Positions 28,015 to 36,744 of a DNA stretch of 64,000 nucleotides are shown here, in pieces. This DNA is from an uncultured Ellagibacter sp. (lineage in GTDB: Bacteria > Actinomycetota > Coriobacteriia > Coriobacteriales > Eggerthellaceae). Position 1 is the stretch's first letter. Each line of letters starts with the position of its first letter. The position numbers and the translations under genes were made by a program. Under the pieces are notes generated by a model. That model did no database searches, was not told where the DNA came from, and was given only the letters and a program-made list of their open reading frames with translations. The stretch is taken from positions 124,001 to 188,000 of the forward strand of contig NZ_CAKUBT010000002.1 in the NCBI RefSeq assembly GCF_934643285.1, written 5' to 3'.

Positions 28015-29343
28015 CTAGTCGAGTACCTTGCCCTTGGTTTCGGGGAGGAACAGCAACACAGACAGTCCGCATACGAGAGCGAGGCAGGCCGCGACAATGA
28101 ACGCTCCGTTCATTCCGAAAGTGGTCATCGACCACGCCATGATTATCGGACCCGCAATGCCGCCAATGCGTCCAAAGGCGAGAAGCAGGCCATTGCCGGT
28201 GGAGCGTAGTGAGGTCTCGAACAATTCAGGCAAAAACGCGGTGGACGCTTGGGAGAGTATTGCTCTGCCGAACTGGAACAGAATGCTGAGTGTGGCAACC
28301 ATGACCACAGTGGACGCTAGCCCGTAGACGTAGGCAAACAATGCCGCAAGGACGGCGCCCACCATGACCGACCAACGACGGCCGATATGGTTGGAGATCC
28401 AGGTTACGCAAAAAGCTGCGGGTAGTGCGCCGAGTTGGCCAAGTGCCGAGAATGCGACGGAACGGATTACATCAAAGCCTTTCGACATGAGCAGAGAGGT
28501 GATCCAAGCGTTTAGGCCAAAGTCGAAAGCCATGCAGCAGAAGAACCATACGAAGCCTGCAGCAACGATTTTTATGTATTTCTTAGTGAACAGGTCGGTG
28601 AGCTTGCCTTTTGCAACATTGGGACGAGGGCGGTCAACAACTTCGGGCAGCTCTGTCCCGTTAAGAGAAGCCCTTGCTTTGTCCTCCCACCAGGAAACGA
28701 TTTCGTCTGCCTTGTCGAGGCGGCCTTTCGTTTCAAGCCACATTGCTGATTCGGGGACAAAGAAGGCGATAAGCAAAAACGTGAGGCCGAAGGCGCCTTC
28801 AAGCCGGTATACGGCGCGCCAGCCCAAGCCGTTAGCGAAGAACATGGTAATGAGACAAGCGGTGACTACGCCAGTCGCGCCGATGAGCATGTAGAGCGTG
28901 ATGTACTTCGGGCGCTTAGCGGTGGGGATGATTTCGCTGATATAAGCAACAAGAATAGGGGTCATGGCTCCCATTCCGATGCCTGCTATCACGCGACAGG
29001 CAAGCAGGGTTTCAAGGCTATTCATGAAGCCCGTGCCGACAGAACCGATTCCCCAGACAATGACGAGGACGGTGGAAACCCATTTGCGTCCAAACTTATC
29101 GGCGAGAACACCGGAAACCAACGAGCCGACAAGCATGCCCGCAAACGCAGCCGAAGAGAAGTAGCCTCCTTCCATATTGGAGAAACCGAAATCGTTAATT
29201 ACAAGTGGCAGTGTGAAATTGGTGCTGGTCATATTCATCGAGCACGATGCCCATGTGATGAATATCAGGGTACATATGAATCGATGAGTAGCAGTGACGG
29301 GGAGTCGCTCCATGCGATCGGCGACTGAGTGTCGTTGTGACAT
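28015..29343 (-). CDS. MFS transporter, aromatic acid:H+ symporter (AAHS) type
   Basis: A 442-residue, 12-helix carrier resembling AAHS/sugar-porter-like proteins such as BenK and PcaK. Features are NFTLPLVINDFGFSNMEGG near helix 1-2, GVLADKFGRKWVS in loop 2-3, GIGMGAMTPILVAYISEI in helix 4 and PELFETSLRSTGNG in helix 10. The family imports benzoate-, hydroxybenzoate- and phenylpropionate-like acids with protons. It is transcribed away from the esterase and oxidoreductase genes across a 257-base region with a dyad. TTTTTCAGT-free SD AGGAGGAAGGC precedes the ATG. Confidence 0.85.
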   Translation of the reverse strand: MSQRHSVADRMERLPVTATHRFICTLIFITWASCSMNMTSTNFTLPLVINDFGFSNMEGGYFSSAAFAGMLVGSLVSGVLADKFGRKWVSTVLVIVWGIGSVGTGFMNSLETLLACRVIAGIGMGAMTPILVAYISEIIPTAKRPKYITLYMLIGATGVVTACLITMFFANGLGWRAVYRLEGAFGLTFLLIAFFVPESAMWLETKGRLDKADEIVSWWEDKARASLNGTELPEVVDRPRPNVAKGKLTDLFTKKYIKIVAAGFVWFFCCMAFDFGLNAWITSLLMSKGFDVIRSVAFSALGQLGALPAAFCVTWISNHIGRRWSVMVGAVLAALFAYVYGLASTVVMVATLSILFQFGRAILSQASTAFLPELFETSLRSTGNGLLLAFGRIGGIAGPIIMAWSMTTFGMNGAFIVAACLALVCGLSVLLFLPETKGKVLD

Positions 29344-29476
29344 GCCTTCCTCCTTTTTCAGTGGTCTTTGGTACGGCTCCTCCCATCGTCATGGGTTTTG
29401 CCGCTCTCCCTTTGGCAGCTTTCTGAAAGCTATTAAGAGATATTACTGAGGCTAATGGGGTGACGGAGCATCTACA

Positions 29477-29508
29477 GTGGACGGAAAAGGATGGGGATTT
29501 CCGCCCAC
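29477..29508. promoter_or_regulatory. Dyad (candidate operator) between the AAHS carrier and the esterase
   Basis: GTGGACGGAAA (29477-29487) and TTTCCGCCCAC (29498-29508) match as an inverted repeat at 10 of 11 positions with a 10-base centre. It is well placed to control both divergent genes. Confidence 0.5.
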
Positions 29509-29600
29509 TTTCTTCCGCTTTCGGATTTTGTTGCTGGCTATTCTGGGCTCGTCGACATGATGCGTCTATTTGATTTACTGAATTCGAAGGAGGAGTGCAA

Positions 29601-30542
29601 ATGGCTGAACTCGATGCTGATCTGAAAGCATTTTTGGTCGAGCACAACAAAAAGCCGCCTGTGCCGAAGGATGTGTCTCCGTTGCTTTTTCGTGGGACGA
29701 TCGGTACGACGAAGGAGCCGCCACGCAGGGCGCCTTATGTGAAGGATTTTCTTGCCCCGGTAAAGGGCGGAGAGATCGTAGTAAGAATTTATAAACCGTC
29801 TCGGGATATCGAAAAACCGCTTCCGATTTGCGTGTTCTACCACGGTGGTGGCTTCATGGGAGGTGACGTTGACGGCTACGATTATCCCTTGCACCAGGTA
29901 TGCCTCGAGGCAAATTGCATCGTTGCATCCGTGAATTACCGCGTTGCGCCCGAGAACAAGTTCCTTACATGCTTTTACGATTGCTACGATGCGACAAAGT
30001 GGGTATCGGAACATGCGGCAGAGTTCGACGGGGATCCTGATCGCTTGGCGATTTCGGGTGTGAGTGCAGGCGGCACGCTAACCATTGCAGTTGCGATTCT
30101 GGCTCGCGACGCAGGCAACGAACCCAAGATCATGTTCCAGGCTCCCATGTACGGTGTGTACGACATGTCGGCAAGCCACGATTTCCAATCTCGCAAGGAT
30201 CTTGCCGAAGGTTACTATCACTGCTTGAGTACCGGTGAGGTGTTCGATGCGTTCTTGGTTAATACCGAGGAGGACAAGAAACACCCCTTCCTTTCCCCAG
30301 TAAATATTGAAGATCTGAGCAATTTGCCTAAGACTTTCTTGATGACCATGGAATACGACCTGCTTAAAGACGAAGGCAAGTACATTGCTGACCGAATGAT
30401 TGATGCGGGAAACGATGTCGAATATTACGAAGCGCCGGGTATGATCCACAATTCTTTCGTGTTCAGCTCTTTTTCTCCGAAGGCAAAAGAAATGGTGAAC
30501 GATGTTTTCATCGATCGATTGAAAGAGGCTTTTGCAGAGTAG
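29601..30542 (+). CDS. Alpha/beta hydrolase of the HSL (hormone-sensitive-lipase/esterase) family
   Basis: A 313-residue carboxylesterase-like protein. The oxyanion motif is FYHGGGFMGG, the nucleophile elbow is ISGVSAGGTLT, the acid is probably in TMEYDLLKDEGKY and the His is in GMIHNSF. HSL-family enzymes hydrolyse short acyl or aryl esters. Placed between the aromatic-type carrier and the molybdoenzyme it might release a phenolic acid from an ester before reduction; that is inference. ATG 29601 has AAGGAGGAG directly upstream. A GTG at 29595 lies in the ribosome site. Confidence 0.88.
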   Translation: MAELDADLKAFLVEHNKKPPVPKDVSPLLFRGTIGTTKEPPRRAPYVKDFLAPVKGGEIVVRIYKPSRDIEKPLPICVFYHGGGFMGGDVDGYDYPLHQVCLEANCIVASVNYRVAPENKFLTCFYDCYDATKWVSEHAAEFDGDPDRLAISGVSAGGTLTIAVAILARDAGNEPKIMFQAPMYGVYDMSASHDFQSRKDLAEGYYHCLSTGEVFDAFLVNTEEDKKHPFLSPVNIEDLSNLPKTFLMTMEYDLLKDEGKYIADRMIDAGNDVEYYEAPGMIHNSFVFSSFSPKAKEMVNDVFIDRLKEAFAE

Positions 30543-30620
30543 ATTACTTCCTTTCTGACCTTTTGCGACAATATCCCTCTATGTGGCAAAAGGAATCACC
30601 CTCCCTCCTCAACCAAACTG

Positions 30621-30662
30621 AGCAAAGCCAAGCGACGCATTGTCGCTCGGCTTTGCTTGGGG
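30621..30662 (+). terminator. Terminator after the esterase
   Basis: Long arms AGCAAAGCCAAGCGAC and GTCGCTCGGCTTTGCT (15 of 16 paired) with a 5-base loop. The tail is T-poor, so efficiency is uncertain. Confidence 0.65.
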
Positions 30663-30768
30663 CTTCTTAACGTCATCCCATTTAGCCTCTTTCTTTTTTG
30701 GTATTGGCGCAGAAGCCCCCTTATCCATCTCAATACCCTAGTCCTCATCATCTGAAATGGAGGTTCTT

Positions 30769-30984
30769 ATGTGCTTTAGGCCCAGTGGCGCAAGCATTGG
30801 CCCGCAACCTGTGAAGTGCGGTAATTGCGGGAAAACGGTCTTTCCTTCTGACGGTATCCTTCCTAAAAAATGCCCATTCTGTCGCGAGGATCTACACGGA
30901 GAGTCGGCGATCATGCCCCCTCCGGTTGCGCCGGGCGCTCCTAGTGCCCCCTCTGCACCCAGAGTTCCGATGCCTCCTCGGTAA
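30769..30984 (+). CDS. Small zinc-ribbon protein with Pro-rich tail (71 aa)
   Basis: A 71-residue protein starting MCFRPSGAS. One CxxC pair is in VKCGNCGKTVF and a second in KKCPFCRED, spaced as in a rubredoxin-like zinc ribbon. A tail of about 25 residues rich in Pro and Ala ends it. TGGAGG lies 6 bases before ATG 30769; an in-frame ATG at 30757 is part of that ribosome site. I recall similar MCFRP-starting small proteins beside molybdopterin oxidoreductase genes in Eggerthellaceae, but no function is known to me. It stands immediately upstream of the molybdoenzyme. Confidence 0.7.
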   Translation: MCFRPSGASIGPQPVKCGNCGKTVFPSDGILPKKCPFCREDLHGESAIMPPPVAPGAPSAPSAPRVPMPPR

Positions 30985-31097
30985 CGCTAGCAAGAAGAGC
31001 AAAAGATCGCGGTGTTGCGATTCTGCTGGATTTCGCAGAAGTAATGCGGTCGCATTCATGAATCTAATCTAGAGCAAAGGAAGGAGAGTTTTCCAAC

Positions 31098-33419
31098 ATG
31101 GACGGAGAATGGACGGAAACTCCTTGGCGCGTCGGAACCGAAAACGATCATTGGGTACGTAGCTGCGCTTGGTCGGCACCAGGATGCCATCCTGTCGGTT
31201 GCGGCGTTCGCCTTCACGTGGTTGACGGCAAGCTCGTTGAGGTCGAAGGCGATCCCGAGCATCCAATTACGCAAGGCAGGTTATGCGTACGCTGTCTGAC
31301 ATTACCCGAATACCTTTACCATCCGAAGCGTATAGTACATCCCTTGAAACGCGCTCCCGAAGATCGCGGGAAAGATGCTTGGGAGAGGATTACTTGGGAC
31401 GAGGCAATTGATTTGATTGTCGAGAAAACCGAGGAACTGCAAGCAAAATACGGACGTGAAACGGTTGCCGTGTTTGGCGGCACTGGTCGCGAAGCATGCC
31501 TGTACGGGCCGGCAATTTCTTCAGCAGTGTTCCGCACTCCTTATTACGTGTATTGCATGAGTGGCCAAGCTTGTTACGGGCCGCGAAACATGACCGCGGC
31601 TTGTGTTTTCGGCAACATCGGCTATCCCGAGATTGATATTGCTGCTTGGTCGCCAAAGCGCTATGACGACCCAAATTATGTTCTTCCCGAGCTCTTGGTA
31701 TGCTGGGGCAAAGACCCTCTTCCGTCGAATCCGGATGGGCTTTTTGGCCATTCCGTCATCGACATGATGAAGCGCGGTAGCAAACTTATCATGATTGACC
31801 CGCGCATTACTTGGCTTGGCTCGCGCGCTGAGAAGGTATTGCAGGTACGTCCTGGTACGGACGGAGCTCTTGCCATGGCTGCGTGCAATATCATTATCCA
31901 AGAGGGACTCTACGACAAAGAAATCGTGGAGCAATGGGTGTATGGGTTTGAGGAGTTTAAAGAGCGAGTTGCTACTATGGCTCCCGAAGAGGCTGCGGAT
32001 ATTTGCGGAATCGATGCAAGCGACATTTATTATTTCGCCCGTCGCTATGCGACGGCAAAGCCTGCATCGATAGCATGGGGCCTTGCTTTCGATCAGCAAT
32101 ATACGGGTACTCAGGCCGGAATTTGCGTAATGGCGATGATTTTCATGACCGGCAATATGGATGTGCCAGGTGGCAATACATGCGGCGGTTCCACGTACAG
32201 CTTCCTTGGGAAATGGAGAATTGATACTCAGGCATGTTTGCCTCCGGGGCAGTTCGAGAACCGCATCGGCAAGGAAGAATACCCTCTTTTCACTCATCGA
32301 ATGTTCTTTTCTCAACCTGATGTTTGGCTCGAGCATCTTGAATCTGATGAGCCAGTTAAGTTTAGAATGGCTTATTTCAGTAGTTCCAATCCCCTTGCGC
32401 CCTCCAATAGCAATGAAACGGACCGTTGGTATCGCGCGTTCAAAAAACGTATCGAATTTTCCGTGGTTACAGATTTGTTTATGAATCCAACTGCGATGGC
32501 TTTAGGCGATGTGTTTCTTCCCGTATCCACTTTTGTGGAGCACAATGGACTTGTGCAGCCGTACTACGGTGGCAATATGCAATATATGGGAGCAATCAAC
32601 AAAGCAGTCACAGTAGGGGAAGCGAAATCGGACCTTGAAATTAGCATCTTGCTGGGAAAGCGCCTGAATCCCGAGGCATGGCCCTGGGATTCCGCTGAGG
32701 AATTCTTCGAGGATCAGTGCTCGACCATGCTCAATGTCCACTTCCGCGAGATCCAGGACAAGGTGTGTTATCAAATCCCTTACGAGTATAAGAAGTATGA
32801 AAAAGGTTTGATGCGGGGTGACGGCTGGCCAGGATTCAATAGCTCTACTGGCATGGCGGAGTTCCGCTCAACTTACATCGAGGATTATGGCGAAGATCCT
32901 TTGCCCTACTTTGCCGAGTGTCCATATGCCCCCGTCGAAGATGCCTCGATGTACGATGCTCGCTATCCGTTATCGCTAACGACCGGAATGAGAAAATACA
33001 CGTCATTCCATTCCGAGCACCGTGCTATCGAATCGCTTCGCGAGATAGATCCCTGGCCGTGGGCGGAGGTCAATCCTACGACAGCGAGGGAGTACGGTAT
33101 TGCCGACGGTGATTGGATGACGATAGAGAATATGTTTGGCAAGTGCACCATGAAAGCGCATACGAATGCCGGTGTCAAAGAGGGCGTCGTCGTCGCTTCG
33201 CACGGCTGGTGGTTCCCCGAGCAAGAAGGTTCCGAACCGAACCTGTTCGGAACATGGAAATCGAACGTGAACAAATTGCTGCCAAACAGGCTGTGTTCGC
33301 CGCTGGGTTTCGGTTCCATTCAGGACAACATGTGTTGTGCGATTTCCCCTTGTAAGGGACTTGGGGACGGAATTGCATCCCCTATGGTCGACGATCTCGT
33401 TTCTTCAGCCGAGAAATAA
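31098..33419 (+). CDS. Cytoplasmic molybdopterin oxidoreductase (DMSO-reductase superfamily)
   Basis: A 773-residue bis-MGD molybdenum or tungsten enzyme. The N-terminal cluster region is CAWSAPGCHPVGCGVR with a final Cys pair in RLCVRCLTLPEY. A classical FDH/DmsA-like body follows: GGTGREACLYGP, MSGQACYGPRNM (Cys about 159, possible Mo ligand), MIDPRITWLGSRAEKVLQVRPGTDGA split over residues about 232-260, MTGNMDVPGGNT, and the C-terminal molydop-binding domain (AREYGIADGDWMTIEN). There is no twin-arginine signal, so it acts in the cytoplasm. AAGGAAGGAG precedes the ATG. It pairs with the ferredoxin gene 12 bases downstream. Substrate is unknown; a catechol or other phenolic is a reasonable guess. 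Confidence 0.85.
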   Translation: MDGEWTETPWRVGTENDHWVRSCAWSAPGCHPVGCGVRLHVVDGKLVEVEGDPEHPITQGRLCVRCLTLPEYLYHPKRIVHPLKRAPEDRGKDAWERITWDEAIDLIVEKTEELQAKYGRETVAVFGGTGREACLYGPAISSAVFRTPYYVYCMSGQACYGPRNMTAACVFGNIGYPEIDIAAWSPKRYDDPNYVLPELLVCWGKDPLPSNPDGLFGHSVIDMMKRGSKLIMIDPRITWLGSRAEKVLQVRPGTDGALAMAACNIIIQEGLYDKEIVEQWVYGFEEFKERVATMAPEEAADICGIDASDIYYFARRYATAKPASIAWGLAFDQQYTGTQAGICVMAMIFMTGNMDVPGGNTCGGSTYSFLGKWRIDTQACLPPGQFENRIGKEEYPLFTHRMFFSQPDVWLEHLESDEPVKFRMAYFSSSNPLAPSNSNETDRWYRAFKKRIEFSVVTDLFMNPTAMALGDVFLPVSTFVEHNGLVQPYYGGNMQYMGAINKAVTVGEAKSDLEISILLGKRLNPEAWPWDSAEEFFEDQCSTMLNVHFREIQDKVCYQIPYEYKKYEKGLMRGDGWPGFNSSTGMAEFRSTYIEDYGEDPLPYFAECPYAPVEDASMYDARYPLSLTTGMRKYTSFHSEHRAIESLREIDPWPWAEVNPTTAREYGIADGDWMTIENMFGKCTMKAHTNAGVKEGVVVASHGWWFPEQEGSEPNLFGTWKSNVNKLLPNRLCSPLGFGSIQDNMCCAISPCKGLGDGIASPMVDDLVSSAEK

Positions 33420-33431
33420 GGAGCCTGGAAC

Positions 33432-33788
33432 ATGAAATTGACTAAAGCGCTTCTGATCAATTACGAATATTGCTCTGGCTGTCATAGCTGTGAAATTGCC
33501 TGCCGCAATCATCTGGGCATTGGCTTGGGGAAGTGGGGCATAAAAGTGGCAGAGATCGAGCCCTTTGAGCTCGATGACTCAGAGCGACGGATTGAGTGGA
33601 TCTACCAGCCCGTACCGACGCGGCTTTGCGATTTGTGTACTGATCGCATTGCAGAAGGTCAAAAACCTGCTTGCGTTCATCATTGTCAGGCGTTTTGTAT
33701 AGAGTACGGAACGCCGGAGGAAATGCTTGCTCGAGCAGAAGAGATTGGTGGTCGCACAAGCATCTTCTTCCCGGGGGTGGCTGATTAG
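33432..33788 (+). CDS. Minimal two-cluster 4Fe-4S ferredoxin subunit
   Basis: A 118-residue electron-transfer partner. Cysteines are grouped as YCSGCHSCEIAC near residue 14 and LCDLCTDR...ACVHHCQAFC near residues 65-90. That gives eight ligands for two [4Fe-4S] clusters. DmsB/NrfC-like subunits normally carry four clusters in about 200 residues, so this is a compact form. AAGGAGCC lies before the ATG, and the gene is 12 bases after the molybdoenzyme stop, so they surely form one complex. No membrane anchor gene follows. Confidence 0.88.
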   Translation: MKLTKALLINYEYCSGCHSCEIACRNHLGIGLGKWGIKVAEIEPFELDDSERRIEWIYQPVPTRLCDLCTDRIAEGQKPACVHHCQAFCIEYGTPEEMLARAEEIGGRTSIFFPGVAD

Positions 33789-33807
33789 GTTTAGGATAGG
33801 TGAGAGG

Positions 33808-34047
33808 ATGTGTTACTCTTGCAGTTCGAATTGCGATAATTGTCATCCGAAGATGATGAAATGCCCTGCGTGCGGCTATATAAACTATTTGAAGAGTGCC
33901 GTTTGCAGTAATTGCGGAGCTTTCTTTGAGGAGAAAGATAGAGAGCGTGCTCGCAAGTTATGGAAGCAGGGCGTGCGTTTCGGGAGCGAGCTGAAACCGA
34001 AGATCAAGCCAATGAGCCGCACCAATTCTCCCTTTGCGCAACGATAA
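33808..34047 (+). CDS. Small multi-CxxC zinc-ribbon protein (79 aa)
   Basis: A 79-residue protein starting MCYSCSSNCDNCHPK, followed by KCPACGYINYL and VCSNCGAFF: seven to eight cysteines in CxxC-like pairs within the first 40 residues, then a basic tail. GTGAGAGG precedes the ATG, 19 bases after the ferredoxin stop. Together with the 71-residue protein it brackets the oxidoreductase genes. A role in metal delivery, redox transfer or enzyme maturation is possible but unproven. Confidence 0.65.
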   Translation: MCYSCSSNCDNCHPKMMKCPACGYINYLKSAVCSNCGAFFEEKDRERARKLWKQGVRFGSELKPKIKPMSRTNSPFAQR

Positions 34048-34085
34048 TGCCAACTGCCTGTTTCCCTTTCTCGCCATTGCTTGCG

Positions 34086-34122
34086 TAAGATGCTTACGAG
34101 TATCATACTCATAAGTATCTTA
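34086..34122. promoter_or_regulatory. 37-bp near-perfect palindrome upstream of the DUF234 ATPase
   Basis: AAGATGCTTACGAGTAT and its partner ATACTCATAAGTATCTT form an extended dyad with only G:T-type mismatches, 22 bases before the start codon. It is a candidate operator for the ATPase gene. Confidence 0.5.
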
Positions 34123-34144
34123 TACAGAAGAAAGTGGTGAGCAT

Positions 34145-35566
34145 ATGTTCGTTGGACGTGAAAAGGAGCTTGCCCAGCTCAATCGCATGTATGCGAAAAA
34201 CGGGTTTCAGATGGCGGTAGTCTACGGTCGTAGGCGCGTTGGAAAAACCACGCTTATCGACGCCTTCGCCAGCGATAAGCCGACGCTCTATTTCACCGCG
34301 CAGCAGCGTAGCTCGCTGCAGAATCTGGTTCACTTTTCGCGTGCCATCTATTCGTTTTTTGGTTTGCCGGGAGATACTGGTGCGTTCCCTGATTGGCGCA
34401 GCGCCTTCTCCTTCATCGCGAACGCCGCCAAGCAGCGCGAAGGCGAGCCGTTTCTTCTCGTCTTCGATGAGTTTCCTTATGCTGCGGAAACCGAGCCGTC
34501 TCTTCCGTCGGTTTTGCAGATTGCTATCGACCATAGTTTTAGCGCAACTAACGTTCGCATCATCTTGTGCGGAAGCAACGAGGGCTTCATGGAGGGCGAA
34601 GTGCTTGGGCGGAAAAGCCCGCTGTACGGTCGCCGCACTATGCAGCTGAAGGTTAAGCCGTTTGACTGTTTCGATGCGGCGCTCATGCTGCCAGGGCTTT
34701 CGCCGGAGCAATCGATTACGTATTACTCGACATTCGGAGGCACGCCGTATTATTTGGCGCAAATCGATGCGGGGGCAACGTACGAGGAGAACGTTATGGA
34801 GCTTCTGTTCGACACTTCGGGGATCCTCTACGAAGAGCCACTCATGTTGCTTCGCCAAGAGCTGCGCGAGCCTGCGCTGTACAACTCGATTCTCGATGCG
34901 ATCGGTTCTGGCGAGACTTCCCCGAAGCGGATAGCCGAGCGAGCGGGCGTGAGCGCGTCCTCTATGTCGAAGTATCTAAAAATGCTTCTTGACCTGGGCA
35001 TTGTTAAACGCGAAGTGCCATTCGGCGAGAATCCGAACACATCGCGCAGGGCGTTGTATACGCTCGAGGACCCGTTCTTCGCGTATTGGTACGCCTTTGT
35101 GAGCAAAAGCGTCGGTGCTATTGAGGCGGGTGCTGGGTCGGCGGCTGCGTGCGGGTCGGCCTTTGGCCAGGCCCTGCAGACGTATGTGGGGAGACAATTC
35201 GAGGCGGTGTGCGGGCAATGGGTTGTGCGCGCGAACGCCAAGGGGGAGCTGCCATTTCTTGCGTCGTCATTCGGCCGTTGGTGGGGAACCGATTCGCGCG
35301 ACAAGACCGAGACGGACATCGATCTCATTGCCGCAGACAAGGAGTCGAAAGCAATCCTTCTGGGCGAGTGCAAGTGGCGCAATTCATTCAACGAGTCGCG
35401 CGCGGTCGAGATGCTTGAGCACCGCGCTCTCCTCGTGAAGGGGTACTCTCGTCGCTCGTTCTTCCTGTTCACGAAAGAGTCTGTGAGCGAAGCGACGCAG
35501 AAGAAGGCGAAGGCGCGCGACGATTTGACGCTTGTGACCGCAGGCGAGATGTTCGAAGCGCGCTGA
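34145..35566 (+). CDS. AAA-type ATPase with DUF234 nuclease-like C-terminus
   Basis: A 473-residue protein of the 'archaeal ATPase/DUF234' group common in prokaryotic accessory regions. It begins MFVGREKELAQLNRMY with Walker A YGRRRVGKTTLID and Walker B FLLVFDEFPYA. A winged-helix segment follows (SPKRIAERAGVSASSMSKYLKML). The DUF234 region contains ETDIDLIAADKESK and LLGECKW, a PD-(D/E)xK-like arrangement. The role of the family is not established, but defence or toxin-like roles have been suggested. Base composition returns to the GC-rich background here. Confidence 0.8.
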   Translation: MFVGREKELAQLNRMYAKNGFQMAVVYGRRRVGKTTLIDAFASDKPTLYFTAQQRSSLQNLVHFSRAIYSFFGLPGDTGAFPDWRSAFSFIANAAKQREGEPFLLVFDEFPYAAETEPSLPSVLQIAIDHSFSATNVRIILCGSNEGFMEGEVLGRKSPLYGRRTMQLKVKPFDCFDAALMLPGLSPEQSITYYSTFGGTPYYLAQIDAGATYEENVMELLFDTSGILYEEPLMLLRQELREPALYNSILDAIGSGETSPKRIAERAGVSASSMSKYLKMLLDLGIVKREVPFGENPNTSRRALYTLEDPFFAYWYAFVSKSVGAIEAGAGSAAACGSAFGQALQTYVGRQFEAVCGQWVVRANAKGELPFLASSFGRWWGTDSRDKTETDIDLIAADKESKAILLGECKWRNSFNESRAVEMLEHRALLVKGYSRRSFFLFTKESVSEATQKKAKARDDLTLVTAGEMFEAR

Positions 35567-36265
35567 TGCTGATCGCGGTACGGAACGAGGTGCACGCGGT
35601 CGTTGGCTATGAGCATGGCCGAGCTGCGAAAAGCGGCCCCGGTTGTTTCGTTGAGCAGGGGTTTGCGGCCTTTCCGGAATGGTTGTGGCGTGGTGCATTG
35701 TAAGGTGCGCCTCGATTCACGCGGGTCCGCCCTATGGGGCATGCATGGCGAACGAAGTGCATCCTAGAAGGCTGTTTGCGGCACAAAAACCGAGGAATCC
35801 CACAGGGAAAGGCCCTAAGCGAGAGAAAACGGACTTGTCGATTTTCTCCACATGATAAAAGCCAAGGTCAAATAATCAGGAAGCGAACGCTTCGCATACG
35901 AACAAATGGGACAGCTCGGTTTTTGTGCCAGAATCTTTCGAAATGTTTGCACTTTTTTGATTACGTGCAAAATCGAGTTGCGGGGTCGATCGAATTTGCC
36001 GCCCGATCGGCGCTTGGGGCAACGATCGCCCGCTGTCGTCTACCCGCCGCCCGTCGTTGCCCGTTCGGTATTTGCTCGTCATTCGCCTGCTATCCGGCCT
36101 TGCGTCCACTCGTTGCCGCTCGCCGTCGTATGGGGTCGCGTGCCCGCTCGGTATGGTGCAAGTTATTCTCGCTGTTGTTCGCTTGCCGACCAGATCTCGC
36201 ATCCGCTCGACGTCCTGCGGATTACTCCCCGTGGGCGTCGCTCCTTTCGACGCCGCGCTGCCTGG
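35567..36265. other. About 700 bp without a supported gene
   Basis: Short frames occur on both strands, but none shows a ribosome site, recognisable motif or protein-like composition. The first part is A+T-richer and may contain a degraded end of the accessory region. Confidence 0.4.
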
Positions 36266-36574
36266 CTACTCGTTCCACTGGTGCTTTTTCATGTCGACGC
36301 AGCCGTTGTCTCGGAAGGTGACTCCTTCCTCCGTCAGTAGTGCTCGCTGGTCGGGGAAGTTGGGCGCGAGGCGTCCCGCGTGGTTGACGACGCGGTGGCA
36401 CGGATAATCGCCGTAGCGATCCGCCTCACTCAGCACGGCTCCGACCAGGCGAGAGTTTTTCTCCCTGCCGATGAGGCGCGCTATCTGACCGTACGAGGCG
36501 ACGCATCCCGCCGGGATCTCTGCCACGACGGAGAGAATCTCGTAAACCAAATCTTCGTCCAGGACTTTTCCCAT
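36266..36574 (-). CDS. MGMT-family DNA alkyltransferase-like protein
   Basis: A 102-residue stand-alone Ada/MGMT DNA-binding domain. The active-site motif is YPCHRVVNHAG, with the alkyl-accepting Cys retained, unlike the Trp of ATL proteins. The helix-turn-helix part is VYEILSVVAEIPAGCVASYGQIARLIG. It lacks the usual N-terminal MGMT domain, as do many short bacterial members annotated as 'MGMT family protein'. ATG 36574 follows GGGAG by 9 bases. The upstream frame to 36682 has no family similarity. Confidence 0.82.
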   Translation of the reverse strand: MGKVLDEDLVYEILSVVAEIPAGCVASYGQIARLIGREKNSRLVGAVLSEADRYGDYPCHRVVNHAGRLAPNFPDQRALLTEEGVTFRDNGCVDMKKHQWNE

Positions 36575-36744
36575 CGTATTGCTCCCGTGTTCGCCTTCGC
36601 ATTCAAGGTCGCGGGGCTGATTGCTGACCTTGGCTCCGCGGCGTCTCCGGAGAAGCATCGAGGGAAAGCGCGTGCGTGTCAAGGTTGTCTGGCCCAGTTG
36701 CTGGCTTGATGCCTCGAGGCGTTCGCCCCAAGTGCGACCTGCCC

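Noticed and set aside
35876..36202. A 108-codon minus-strand frame in the 35.6-36.3 kb gap
   Set aside because: It has no ribosome site or recognisable domain, and its composition is unlike neighbouring proteins.
36266..36574. MGMT-like protein considered as an ATL (alkyltransferase-like) protein
   Set aside because: The PCHR motif keeps the acceptor Cys, which ATLs replace with Trp.
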